Positions 1 through 8,224 of a DNA stretch of 18,683 nucleotides are shown here, one piece after another. The position numbers and the translations under genes are program-made. The stretch is from the NCBI GenBank assembly GCA_004558305.1, contig SFDG01000078.1:1-18683 (forward strand), given 5' to 3'. The notes beneath the pieces were generated by a model. The model made no database searches. It saw only the letters and a list, made by a program, of their open reading frames with translations, and had not been told where the DNA came from. This DNA is from Phocaeicola plebeius (GTDB lineage: Bacteria; Bacteroidota; Bacteroidia; Bacteroidales; Bacteroidaceae). The number at the start of each line of letters is the position of its first letter. Positions within the stretch are counted from its first letter, which is position 1.

Positions 1-1
1 G

Positions 2-850
2 CTGTTCGGCAGGGCGACCCAGCAACTGGTGCTGAAGCCTTTTACTACCGGTGTGCTGAAACAGATTCTTCAGGATGCCCGACCCGACTGGACCGGGGAG
101 GACCTGCTGGCCTTGTTTTGCATCACGGGAGGTGTGCCCTGGTATGTTTCGCTGTTGATAGACCGTGGCTATACCTGCAAAGACCGTATGCTGGCTTACC
201 TCACCGAGGAGAATTCCCCGTTCATCACCGAAGGGAAGAGTATCCTCATCGAAGAATTCGGAACAGACTACACCATTTATTTTTCCATCCTTACCTGCAT
301 CGCCGAAGGGCAGCGCAGCCGCAGCGAGATAGAAAGTTCATTGAAGAATGACAACATAGGCAGCTACTTGCACAAACTGGAGAATTACTATGGACTCATC
401 GAGAAACAGCTGCCCATTTTCGCGAAGGAGAGTTCCAAGAAGGTGCGCTATGCGTTGAGCGACTGTTTCCTGCATCTTTGGTTCCGCTTCTTCTTCAAGT
501 ACCAGTCTTTTGTTGCCAATGATGCCTTGAACCAGCTGGCGGTGGTCATCCGTCGCGATTACGATGTGTTCTCCGGTTTCCAGCTCGAACGCTATTTCGA
601 ACGGAAGCTGCGCGAATCGGGCCGCTATACGCGCATCGGGAAGTTCTGGGACAGGAGCGGCGAGAATGAGATTGACCTGATAGCCGTCAACGAACTGACG
701 AACACGGCTGACATCTACGAGGTGAAGAAACAGTCGAAGCGGTACGTACCTGCCTTGCTCGAAGCCAAGGTGCAGGAACTGCTGAAGCAGTGCAAGGAAC
801 TCCGGAAGATGGAACTGACGCTGGGGTGCCTGTCGGTAGCGGATATGTAG
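2..850 (+). CDS. AAA ATPase with DUF234-type C-terminal domain (5' end outside window)
   Basis: The frame is open from base 2, so the gene starts before the window; a GTG at 29 is only an internal codon. The visible part is the C-terminal portion of the bacterial/archaeal AAA ATPase family that ends in a DUF234-like domain. It begins with the LFGRAT...LKPF stretch typical just after the ATPase core. A lid/winged-helix region follows (FCITGGVPWYVSLL, then SYLHKLENYYGLIEK, YALSDCFLHLWFRFF). The tail resembles a PD-(D/E)xK nuclease fold: NEIDLIAV followed by YEVKKQ. Walker A and B motifs would lie upstream and cannot be seen. The cellular role of this family is not established; its members are common in Bacteroidales accessory regions. 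A related but distinct ATPase lies at 11461-12901. The frame is undamaged to the TAG at 848-850. Confidence 0.8.
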   Translation: MFGRATQQLVLKPFTTGVLKQILQDARPDWTGEDLLALFCITGGVPWYVSLLIDRGYTCKDRMLAYLTEENSPFITEGKSILIEEFGTDYTIYFSILTCIAEGQRSRSEIESSLKNDNIGSYLHKLENYYGLIEKQLPIFAKESSKKVRYALSDCFLHLWFRFFFKYQSFVANDALNQLAVVIRRDYDVFSGFQLERYFERKLRESGRYTRIGKFWDRSGENEIDLIAVNELTNTADIYEVKKQSKRYVPALLEAKVQELLKQCKELRKMELTLGCLSVADM

Positions 851-922
851 CATTCGGTCGGTGATGGACGATTTTTATGTGTTTTGCGGACAAAATAAGG
901 GGTCGGATGCGCAGGAAAGCCG

Positions 923-930
923 TAACTTTG
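923..930 (+). promoter_or_regulatory. Bacteroidetes -7 promoter box before GH2
   Basis: TAACTTTG matches the Bacteroidetes sigma-ABfr -7 consensus TAnnTTTG exactly and ends 27 bases before the GH2 start codon. No convincing -33 TTTG lies at the expected distance. The GH2 gene therefore probably has its own promoter rather than depending on the upstream ATPase. Confidence 0.6.
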
Positions 931-957
931 CCGGAAATCAATTAAAAGCGAATAGTT

Positions 958-3009
958 ATGATACTACGGAAAACCTTACTGGCCGTCATGGCCTTGGGAG
1001 CTTCCTCCCTGTTTGCCCAGCGTGCCGACCTCCTGTTGGACGGCGGCTGGATGTTCCGCTTCTCCCATCAGGTGGAGAAAAGTTCCCCGTCGCCTGTCTC
1101 GTTGCCCCATACCTGGAATGCACAGGATGCCCTTTCAGGAAAGACAGACTATAAGCGAGGCATCGGGAATTACCAGCGCAAGCTCTATGTCCGTCCCGAA
1201 TGGAAAGGCAAACGCCTCTTCCTCCGTTTCGAGGGGGCCAACAGCGTGGCCGATGTGTTCATCAACGGCAAGCACGTGGGCGAACATCGGGGCGGCTACA
1301 GTGCCTTCGTCTTCGAAATCACCGACCGTGTCCGTTACGGGGCCGACAACCAGTTGTGGGTGCGGGTGAACAATGGCGAGCAGTTGGATGTCATGCCGTT
1401 GGTGGGCGACTTCAACTTCTACGGCGGCCTCTACCGTGATGTCCATCTCGTGGTGACCGAACCGGCGTGCATCTCCCTGACCGACTATGCCTCGCCGGGC
1501 GTCTATCTCCGACAGACCCGCGTCACTCCCGAACAGGCAGATGTGGATGCAGTGGTCAAGTTGTCCAACCGGGGCGACGCCCAGGAAGTGCAGGTGAAGC
1601 TGAGTGTGAAAGACGGAGACCGGGAAGTGGTGCGTGCCGAGCAGACCGTGACCCTGGCAGCCCGTCAGGACAGTGAAGTCCGCCTGCCTGTCAGCCTCTT
1701 GAAGCCGCGGTTGTGGAACGGCACGGCCGACCCGTTCTGCTATCGGGCGGAAGTGACGCTTTGGGCAGACGGCCGGGAAACCGACCGCGTGGAACAGCCT
1801 TTGGGACTGCGCTTCTACCGCATCGACCCGGCAGAAGGCTTCTTCCTGAACGGCCAACACTTGCCCCTGCATGGAGTCTGCCGGCATCAGGACCGGCCCG
1901 AAATCGGCAATGCCCTCCGCCTGCGTCACCACGAAGAAGACATCCGGCTGATGCGCGAGATGGGCGTGAACGCTGCCCGTTTGGCCCACTACCAGCAGGC
2001 GGAAGACATGTACCGCCTGACCGACCGCGAAGGTATCGTGGTGTGGGCAGAGATTCCGTTCGTGGGGCCCGGCGGTTATGCCGACAAAGGTTTTGTCGAC
2101 CTGCCGGCCTTCCGCGCGAACGGGCAGCAGCAGTTGCGTGAACTCATCCGTCAGAACTTCAATCATCCGTCCATCTGCGTATGGGGATTGTTCAATGAAC
2201 TGAAGGAAGAAGGGGACAATCCGATACCTTATATTAAAGAACTGAACGAACTGGCCCACCAGGAAGACACGACCCGTCCTACGACGGCGGCCAGCAATCA
2301 GGGAGGAGACATGAACTTCATCACGGACCTCATTGCCTGGAACCGGTACGACGGGTGGTACGGCAGCCGTCCCTCCACATTGGCCACCTTCCTCGACAAG
2401 ACTCATATCGCCCATCCGGAGCTGTGCATTGCCATCAGCGAGTATGGGGCAGGAGCCAGTGTCTATCACCAGCAGGACAGCCTGAAGCAACCGGTGCCGA
2501 CCGACTATTGGCACCCGGAGAACTGGCAGACCTATTACCACATCGAGAACTGGAAAATCCTGGCGGAGCGTCCCTTCGTCTGGGGAACGTTTGTCTGGAA
2601 CATGTTCGACTTCGGAGCCGCTCACCGGCACGAGGGGGACCGTCCGGGCATCAACGACAAGGGGCTGGTGACCTTCGACCGCAAGCAGAAGAAGGATGCG
2701 TTCTATTTCTACAAGGCCAACTGGAATCCCGAACCGATGGTGCACATCGCCGGCAAGCGGCTGCGGCAGGCATCCCGGGACGTGCAGACCATCCAGGTCT
2801 TTACCAACTGTCCGAAAGTGGAGTTGTGGGTGAACGGCAAGTCCTGTGGCACCGTCGTCCCTGACAAGTATGCCATTGCCGAGTGGAAGGAGGTTCGTCT
2901 GGCTCCCGGTGAAAACCGCATCGTCGTGCGTTCGGTGGGGAACAAGAAGCAAATTGTACAAGACGAGACGGTGCTCATTGTCAAAGTGTCAGAATCTGAA
3001 TTTTTGTGA
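958..3009 (+). CDS. Secreted glycoside hydrolase family 2 (beta-galactosidase-like)
   Basis: 683 residues. A Sec signal peptide (MILRKTLLAVMALGASSLFAQ) implies export to the periplasm or cell surface. The domain order is that of GH2: sugar-binding jelly roll at about 25-170 (SLPHTWNAQDA, FINGKHVGEHRGGYSAF), an Ig-like domain at about 175-280, a TIM barrel at about 285-580 and a C-terminal DUF4982-like beta domain at about 590-683. The expected acid/base is E414 in CVWGLFNEL and the nucleophile is E495 in ISEYGAG, so the active site looks intact. Retaining exo-action on beta-galactosides is the best guess; beta-glucuronidase or another GH2 specificity cannot be excluded. The ATG at 958 directly precedes the signal peptide and has an upstream -7 box. 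The gene is probably monocistronic, because a strong hairpin follows the stop. Confidence 0.88.
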   Translation: MILRKTLLAVMALGASSLFAQRADLLLDGGWMFRFSHQVEKSSPSPVSLPHTWNAQDALSGKTDYKRGIGNYQRKLYVRPEWKGKRLFLRFEGANSVADVFINGKHVGEHRGGYSAFVFEITDRVRYGADNQLWVRVNNGEQLDVMPLVGDFNFYGGLYRDVHLVVTEPACISLTDYASPGVYLRQTRVTPEQADVDAVVKLSNRGDAQEVQVKLSVKDGDREVVRAEQTVTLAARQDSEVRLPVSLLKPRLWNGTADPFCYRAEVTLWADGRETDRVEQPLGLRFYRIDPAEGFFLNGQHLPLHGVCRHQDRPEIGNALRLRHHEEDIRLMREMGVNAARLAHYQQAEDMYRLTDREGIVVWAEIPFVGPGGYADKGFVDLPAFRANGQQQLRELIRQNFNHPSICVWGLFNELKEEGDNPIPYIKELNELAHQEDTTRPTTAASNQGGDMNFITDLIAWNRYDGWYGSRPSTLATFLDKTHIAHPELCIAISEYGAGASVYHQQDSLKQPVPTDYWHPENWQTYYHIENWKILAERPFVWGTFVWNMFDFGAAHRHEGDRPGINDKGLVTFDRKQKKDAFYFYKANWNPEPMVHIAGKRLRQASRDVQTIQVFTNCPKVELWVNGKSCGTVVPDKYAIAEWKEVRLAPGENRIVVRSVGNKKQIVQDETVLIVKVSESEFL

Positions 3010-3017
3010 AAATGACG

Positions 3018-3071
3018 ACTGCTGTCGTTAGGAGCTCACGATGCCTGTCGTAAGCTCCTAACGACAGCAGT
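3018..3071. repeat. Perfect 19-bp inverted repeat (hairpin) after GH2
   Basis: ACTGCTGTCGTTAGGAGCT at 3018-3036 is exactly complementary to 3053-3071, with a 16-base loop. It starts nine bases after the GH2 stop codon. No T-run follows on either strand, so it could be a factor-assisted terminator, an mRNA-stabilising 3' stem or part of a repetitive element. The loop holds ATGCCTGT, the reverse complement of the core of the adjoining 23-bp repeat, so the two structures look related. Confidence 0.75.
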
Positions 3072-3178
3072 TCTTACACCCTGACAACAGGCATTCTTAG
3101 GTCGCTTCGACAGGCATTCTTAGGGGGCAAGAACAGGCATTCTTAAGGTGCAAGAACAGGCTCCGGAGTGATGCAAGA
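3064..3178. repeat. Tandem array with 23-bp period
   Basis: Copies of a unit whose core is ACAGGCATTCTTAGG start at 3087, 3110 and 3133, exactly 23 bp apart. A degenerate copy starts at 3064, inside the right arm of the preceding hairpin, and another at 3156 (ACAGGCTCC...). The 8-base linkers between cores vary. There are about five units in total. The array lies wholly between GH2 and lgt and has no coding potential. Confidence 0.8.
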
Positions 3179-3197
3179 AAAACAGTTGTGGGAGAGC

Positions 3198-3340
3198 CTG
3201 TCCGAAAGCCCTGGACTACCTATACAACTGTCATGCTGAACGGAGTGAAGCATCTGAATACATCCACTTGTTGCTAACAGATTTCTCACTTCGTTCGAAA
3301 TGACAGGGGAAAAGGAAAGTGGAAAACAATTCTCGGACAG
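3198..3340. repeat. Dispersed Bacteroidales-type inverted-repeat element
   Basis: An outer inverted repeat CTGTCCGA (3198-3205) / TCGGACAG (3333-3340) encloses an inner pair of imperfect 26-base arms at 3230-3255 and 3279-3304, matching at 19 of 26 positions by my count. The inner arms contain GTCATGCTGAACGGAGTGAA and, reading inward from the other side, GTCATTTCGAACGAAGTGAG. I recognise these strings as a repetitive intergenic sequence found in many Bacteroidetes genomes and often mistranslated as peptides such as SNEVRNLL or HSVQHDS. I see nothing recognisable in the remaining 3341-3480 before the lgt promoter. Confidence 0.7.
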
Positions 3341-3480
3341 CTTGGAAAAGGCGATTACAGGCCAGATAGCAATGCCTGGTGAAGCGTGGAGCAGATACTT
3401 GGAAAAGCGGTAACGGACAATACGGACAGCTTCTTGTGCTGAATTCTGCGGCATCCTTCGTTTTTCCCGTAGATTTTTTG

Positions 3481-3488
3481 TAAGTTTG
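3481..3488 (+). promoter_or_regulatory. -7 promoter box before lgt
   Basis: TAAGTTTG matches TAnnTTTG and ends 31 bases before the lgt start codon. A TTCGTTTTT tract about 20 bases upstream is a plausible poor -33 element. It probably drives lgt and the overlapping sulfatase. Confidence 0.6.
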
Positions 3489-3519
3489 CCGACAATAATC
3501 CTAAAGATAATAGAAGAAT

Positions 3520-4350
3520 ATGTCATTGCTGAGCATTGTTTGGAATGTAGACCCGGTGTTGGTACATCTGGGTCCGTTGGAGATACGATGGTACGGACTG
3601 ATGTGGGGCCTGGGCTTCATCTTTGCCTATGAGATAGTGGCCCGCCTGTTCCGTAAGGAAAAATATCCCGAAGAATGGGTGGACAAGTTGTTTGTCTACT
3701 GCATCGTCAGCACCGTCATCGGTGCCCGTCTGGGGCATTGCCTGTTTTATGAGTGGGACTACTACGGGGCCCATCCGGCTGAAATCCTCAAGATCTGGAA
3801 GGGAGGGCTGGCCAGTCATGGAGGCGTGTTTGCCCTCATCCTCTCGCTGGTGTGGTACTCGAAGACGGTGACGAAGAAAAGTGTCTGGTGGCTGTTCGAC
3901 CGCATGATTCCCGCTGTAGCCGTGGTCTGCGCCTGCATCCGCTTCGGTAACCTCATGAATTCCGAAATCTTCGGTTTCCCCACTACCTTGCCCTGGGGCT
4001 TCGAGTTCGTCCGCTCGCGCGAATGGCAGGAGCTCTACAACCAGGGAGGCGCTGCCTTGCCCTGCCATCCCACCCAGATTTACGAAATGCTCTATTGCCT
4101 CACTGCCCTCGCCGTGTCGTGGGTGATGTATCATAAATGGGCCCTGCAGAAATACGTCGGCCTGATTACCGGTGTGTCGCTGCTCATTTTCTTCGGCTCC
4201 CGTTTCGCCCTGGAGTTCATGAAGAATCCGCAGGTGGCGGAAGAAGTGGGCATGACCTTCAACATCGGACAGCTACTGAGCCTGCCCCTGATTGCCTTGG
4301 GGCTGTACCTTATCATGACATGCAAAAAACGGAAGGAAGCCTATGAATAG
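3520..4350 (+). CDS. lgt: Prolipoprotein diacylglyceryl transferase
   Basis: 276 residues. Inner-membrane enzyme that transfers diacylglycerol from phosphatidylglycerol to the lipobox cysteine of prelipoproteins, the first step of lipoprotein maturation. Visible family marks are LEIRWYGLMWGLGF near the N terminus, GARLGH at 68-73, GLASHGG at 96-102 (conserved histidine at 100) and the signature RFGNLMNSE at 141-149. At least six hydrophobic stretches and a normal length indicate an intact gene. The ATG at 3520 fits the usual N terminus and lies 32 bases after a -7 box. It is a housekeeping gene in an otherwise accessory setting; every SusD-like lipoprotein, including the one in this window, depends on it. 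It overlaps the sulfatase start by 8 bases, so translation is probably coupled. Confidence 0.95.
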   Translation: MSLLSIVWNVDPVLVHLGPLEIRWYGLMWGLGFIFAYEIVARLFRKEKYPEEWVDKLFVYCIVSTVIGARLGHCLFYEWDYYGAHPAEILKIWKGGLASHGGVFALILSLVWYSKTVTKKSVWWLFDRMIPAVAVVCACIRFGNLMNSEIFGFPTTLPWGFEFVRSREWQELYNQGGAALPCHPTQIYEMLYCLTALAVSWVMYHKWALQKYVGLITGVSLLIFFGSRFALEFMKNPQVAEEVGMTFNIGQLLSLPLIALGLYLIMTCKKRKEAYE

Positions 4351-5884
4351 AAGACAGAATTGGATGTTGGGCGGAAGCCTGCTGCTTTCGCTCACCGCTG
4401 CAGCCGCACAGAAAAAGCCGCAGCCGAACATTATCTACATTATGTGTGACGACATGGGATATGGTGACCTGGCCTGCTACGGACAGCCGTATATCCATAC
4501 GCCGCATATCGACCGGATGGCAGAGGAAGGGATGCGCTTTACGCAAGCCTATGCCGGCAGTCCGGTCAGTGCGCCTTCGCGGGCCTGTTTCATGACCGGC
4601 CAGCATACAGGCCATGGTGAGGTGAGGGGCAACAAGGAGTATTGGCGGAATGTCCCCATGGTCATGTACGGGCAGAATGCCGATTTCAGCATCGTCGGCC
4701 AGCATCCGTATGACCCCGACCATGTCATTCTGCCCGAAATCCTGAAAGACAACGGGTACACCACCGGTATGTTCGGCAAGTGGGCCGGCGGGTATGAAGG
4801 GTCGGTGTCTACGCCCGACAAGCGGGGCATTGATGAATTCTATGGTTACATCTGCCAGTTCCAGGCCCATCTGTACTATCCCAATTTCCTGAACCGCTAC
4901 AGCCGGGCGGCTGGCGACACGGCTACCGTACGGGTGGTGATGGACGAGAATATCCGCTACCCCATGTTCGGTAAGGAATACACCCGGCGTCCGCAGTATT
5001 CCGCCGACCTGATCCATCGGGCTGCGTTGGACTGGCTCGACCGGCAGGACGGCCGGCAGCCGTTCTTCGGCATCTTTACCTACACGCTGCCTCATGCCGA
5101 ACTGGTGCAGCCCGAGGATTCCATCGTGGAAGGCTACAAGAAACAGTTCTTCCGCGACCATACTTGGGGAGGCCAGGAAGGGTCGCGCTACAATGCTTCC
5201 GAACACACCCATGCCCAGTTCGCCGCCATGATTACCCGTCTGGATGCGTATGTGGGGGAAGTGCTGGACAAGCTGAAGGAGAAAGGGCTGGACGAGAATA
5301 CGCTGGTCATCTTTACGAGCGACAACGGCCCGCATGAGGAGGGAGGGGCCGACCCCACCTTCTTCGGTCGCGACGGCCGGCTGCGCGGCCTGAAGCGCCA
5401 GTGTTACGAAGGAGGCATCCGTGTCCCGTTCATCGCCCGTTGGCCGGGAAAGGTGGAGGCCGGCACGGTGAATGACCATCAGTTGGCCTTCTACGACCTC
5501 ATGCCCACGTTCTGTGAGTTGGCGGGGGTGAAGAACTACGTGAAGAAATACACCCACCGGAAGAAAGAGCACGACTGGTTCGACGGACTTTCCTTTGCCC
5601 CGACCTTGCTGGGCCAGGGGGAACAACCGCAGCATGAATTCCTGTACTGGGAGTTCGAGGAAACCGATCAGATCGGTCTGCGCATGGGCGACTGGAAAAT
5701 GGTGGTGAAGAAGGGCCGTCCGTTGCTGTATAACCTGGCAGAAGACATTCACGAAGACCACGACGTGGCCGATGCCCATCCTGACCTGGTGCGTCAGATG
5801 GTGGACATCATCCGCCGGGAGCATACGCCGAGTCCGTATTTCCAGGTCACCTTGCCGGAAAGCGCTGCCCCTGTCGGCCGGTGA
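4343..5884 (+). CDS. Secreted S-type arylsulfatase-family sulfatase
   Basis: 513 residues with a signal peptide (SLLLSLTAAAAQ). Alkaline-phosphatase-superfamily sulfatase of family S1, which hydrolyses sulfate esters, probably on host or algal glycans. Calcium-site residues are visible in MCDDMGYGD (DD at 36-37) and in FTSDNGPHEEGG. The modification motif is S76-A-P-S-R80 followed by TGQHTGH. The serine at the formylglycine position makes it an S-type enzyme, which needs the radical-SAM maturase anSME rather than the aerobic cysteine-type maturase. GLKRQCYEGGIRVPFIARWPG and the C-terminal subdomain (LRMGDWKMVVKKG) are complete, so the gene looks functional. The ATG at 4343 overlaps lgt by 8 bases. 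The substrate cannot be deduced. Confidence 0.92.
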   Translation: MNRRQNWMLGGSLLLSLTAAAAQKKPQPNIIYIMCDDMGYGDLACYGQPYIHTPHIDRMAEEGMRFTQAYAGSPVSAPSRACFMTGQHTGHGEVRGNKEYWRNVPMVMYGQNADFSIVGQHPYDPDHVILPEILKDNGYTTGMFGKWAGGYEGSVSTPDKRGIDEFYGYICQFQAHLYYPNFLNRYSRAAGDTATVRVVMDENIRYPMFGKEYTRRPQYSADLIHRAALDWLDRQDGRQPFFGIFTYTLPHAELVQPEDSIVEGYKKQFFRDHTWGGQEGSRYNASEHTHAQFAAMITRLDAYVGEVLDKLKEKGLDENTLVIFTSDNGPHEEGGADPTFFGRDGRLRGLKRQCYEGGIRVPFIARWPGKVEAGTVNDHQLAFYDLMPTFCELAGVKNYVKKYTHRKKEHDWFDGLSFAPTLLGQGEQPQHEFLYWEFEETDQIGLRMGDWKMVVKKGRPLLYNLAEDIHEDHDVADAHPDLVRQMVDIIRREHTPSPYFQVTLPESAAPVGR

Positions 5885-5896
5885 GTGTCGGAATAT

Positions 5897-5955
5897 CCCT
5901 TCTTTGTTCTCGTCCACCCTCATCTGAAGTCAGGATGGACGAGAGTAAAGAAGGG
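5897..5955. terminator. Hairpin between convergent genes (probable bidirectional terminator)
   Basis: Arms at 5897-5916 and 5936-5955 pair at 18 of 20 positions with a two-base internal bulge and a 19-base loop. The left arm lies just beyond the sulfatase stop. The right arm encodes the last residues of the opposing minus-strand gene. No T-run is present on either side, so termination is inferred from position and stability only. Confidence 0.6.
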
Positions 5956-6822
5956 TGGCGGTGGTGATGTTCTGCCCAAACTGGTGCTTGTAGTCAAGGC
6001 GGTAGGGGATGGTGTTGGCGACTGTCAGGCCAAGCCCCTTGTCCTTGTTGGCCACCGTGTCGAAAGGTGTGCTGTCGTCGGCAATGGACAGGATCACCTT
6101 CTGGGGCTGAAGAAGGATTCGAATGTCGATGAAAGCTTTCCTGCTTTTCACTTTACCATGCTCAGCAACGTTTGACATCAGTTCTTCGGCTATTACCCTC
6201 ACCTTGAACACGGTGTCGTCGTCCAACGACAGCTCTTTCAGCCATTGGCTTATCTCGTTGAAGCAGTTGCTCATATCCTCGATGGAATACTTGAACGATA
6301 GCTCGAACGTAGGGAAAGGCATGGAATGGGGGAGGAGTGTCAACGGCGAAAGGTCCTTGTCCTTCTGGCGGGCAGTCTCAGCCATAACGATCACCACCAG
6401 CATAACGAGAGCATAGGCAATCATATTGCTCCACCAGATGATGTCGGGTGATGTTACGGATAGAATCCAAATGACAGGAATGACCGACAGGTTGAGCGAA
6501 AAGGAGATGAAGTTGGCCAAGGCAGAACGTTGCAACAGTTTGTAGTTGACCATTAGCAGATACAGCAGGCAGAAGAGCCAAAACGCTCCACTGTAGATGC
6601 GAATGGCCTCGCAGCACTCGCCGATGAGGGATGCCGGACAGTCGAACATCCGGGCGATATTATCTTGTTGTTCACGAAATCAATGCCAGCTTGTTGTCCG
6701 AGAACATCCACTGCACTGGCCATATCGGCAAGTGTAGTCCCGACTACCTTTATTTCTCTTTCTGTCGCTTTCGTGCTCAGGTAACAAAAACAAAAGAATA
6801 GAAAGATGATGACATTTCTCAT
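5930..6822 (-). pseudogene. MATE transporter-HATPase fusion remnant with a foreign 5' end
   Basis: The frame open from 6679 down to 5930 begins REQQDNIARMF and continues with helices like the last membrane segments of a MATE efflux transporter (EAIRIYSGAFWLFCLLYLL, WWSNMIAYALVMLVVIV). It ends in an anti-sigma-type (RsbW-like) ATP-binding domain: N-box EELMSNVAEHG, ADDSTPFD and KGLGLTV. The first nine or so transmembrane helices are missing. Upstream, in a different frame, a start at 6822 encodes a signal peptide (MRNVIIFLFFCFCYLSTKA) and about 35 residues (KVVGTTLADMASAVDVLGQQ) resembling the start of a TonB-receptor plug; that part is tentative. The two frames overlap near 6655-6679, so the halves come from different genes. 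An intact protein would be an inner-membrane exporter with a cytoplasmic ATP-binding tail. Translation from GTG or ATG codons inside the remnant is possible, but a working transporter is not. Confidence 0.65.
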
Positions 6823-6979
6823 AGGATGTAGTGTTGTGGATAACTCTAGTATTGATTATTCTCACTGCAAGAATAGTCAAAAAATCAGTAGGATGAATGC
6901 AGGCACCAAACGAAATACCCCTTCCTTAACATTATTTATATTTAGGCGGTTACATCATGCAAGTTCCGCCTACGGATAT

Positions 6980-7023
6980 ATCCCGCCGCCCCAGTCCGGG
7001 AAACGGGACGGGGGCGGCGGGAT
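6980..7023. terminator. Very GC-rich hairpin beyond the GH36 3' end
   Basis: Thirteen-base arms at 6980-6992 (ATCCCGCCGCCCC) and 7011-7023 pair perfectly, with a further GTCC/GGAC pairing inside. The hairpin sits about 20 bases past the minus-strand GH36 stop, so it is probably that gene's terminator, although no T-run follows. The rest of 6823-7042 is AT-rich and shows no gene. Confidence 0.6.
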
Positions 7024-7042
7024 CAATGGAGAAAAGGGAATA

Positions 7043-8224
7043 TCACTGCCTTACCAGCTCAATCACACGGCTTTGCAGATGCCGGCTGCGGAACACGTTC
7101 AGACCGACCTTCATCAGGTAATCGCCCGTGAAGACCCGACCGTTCTCCTTCAGCGAAGAAGCGGCCGGCGGCAGCAGGTTGATTTCCTGCACCAAGTAGT
7201 GACCGTCAGGGTCCAGTCCCTCCAGACGGACCGGCAACGTCTTCTCGGCAAAGCGCGGATGGAGGTCGTAGGCGAAGAGTACGGCCTGGTCACGTCCCTC
7301 GCTGACATAGCTCACCGCCATGTGGGCAGACTCATAGGGCGACACCAGCCTGTATTGACAGCCGTCGAGGATGACCGGCTGCAACCGTTTCCAGTTGGCG
7401 ACCGCCGTCCGGCAATAGGCCAGTTCGTCGGGCGTGAGGTCCTTCAGTCCCAGGTCGAAGCCCAACTTGCACATCGACGCCACATCGGTACGGAACTTCA
7501 CGGAGGCCGTCTTGTTCCAGCTCGTCACATGGGCACACATGGCCTTGGCAGGAAAGAACTGCGAGAATCCCCACTGGATGTAGCACCGTTCGATGGGGTC
7601 GGTATTGTCGCTGCACCAGAACTCGGTGAAGTATTTCAACGCCTCGTAATCGCAGCGGGCACCACCGCCCGAGCAGAGCATCATCGGCACATTGGGGTAC
7701 TTCTCCTTCACGCGGCGCATCACTTCCGTCACGCCCCGGGCATGGTCCACATACAGCTGTCCCTGCCGCTCTTTCAGGTACGGACTATAGACATTGGTGA
7801 TGGGCGAGTTGCAGTCCCACTTGAAGTACGCCACACGGGGATGCTCGGTCAGGATTCGGTCCACCACCGAGAAGACATAGTCCTGCACCTCGGGGTTGCT
7901 CAGGTCCAGCACCAACTGATTACGGTAGTAGTACGTCTCCCGGTTGGGCTGGCGGATGACCCATTCGGGATGCTTTGCATAGAGTTCGGAACGGGGGTTC
8001 ACCATCTCCGGCTCTATCCAGATGCCGAACTTCACACCTGCCTCGTCGGCGGCATCGCACAGGGCGCCAATGCCCTTGGGCAGCTTGGCATGGTTCACCT
8101 CCCAGTCGCCCAGTCCGGCACGGTCGTGATTGCGGGCGTTCTCCCCGTTGCCGAACCAGCCGTCATCGAGCAGGAACATATCCACCCCCAGGTTTTTCGC
8201 CTCCTTCTTACCTGTTTCCTGAAC
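7043..8224 (-). pseudogene. GH36 alpha-galactosidase, N-terminal half missing
   Basis: The frame is open from just after a TAA at 8225-8227 and holds the catalytic barrel of a GH36 alpha-galactosidase from its second strand on (EAKNLGVDMFLLDDGWFG). It keeps the barrel signatures GIWIEPEMVNP and RNQLVLDLSNP, the nucleophile aspartate in YFKWDCN, the acid/base aspartate in FWCSDNTDP, and the C-terminal beta domain. Bacteroidales GH36 enzymes are normally about 700 residues with a beta-sandwich N-terminal domain; here only about 390 codons remain, with no ATG at the natural start and no signal peptide. The DNA upstream (8228-8458) is AT-rich and non-coding in the expected frame. Both catalytic residues survive, but the N-terminal domain completes the fold and tetramer in this family, so activity is doubtful. 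Translation from GTG at 8183-8185 is possible. Confidence 0.82.

Noticed and set aside
1135..2961. 608-codon minus-strand frame opposite GH2, and a 536-codon one opposite the sulfatase (4313-5923).
   Set aside because: Same antisense-shadow character; the plus-strand genes carry complete catalytic motifs.
3064..3178. Regular repeats considered as a CRISPR array.
   Set aside because: The period is only 23 bp with 8-base linkers, too short for repeat plus spacer, and there are no cas genes.
3143..3526. Minus-strand frame of 127 codons between GH2 and lgt.
   Set aside because: Its peptide SNEVRNLL...MLHSVQHDS is the well-known false translation of the Bacteroidetes intergenic repeat at 3198-3340.
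6944..6971. AGGCGG/CCGCCT inverted repeat as a second terminator.
   Set aside because: Only six base pairs around a long loop, with no T-run; the GC hairpin at 6980-7023 is far stronger.
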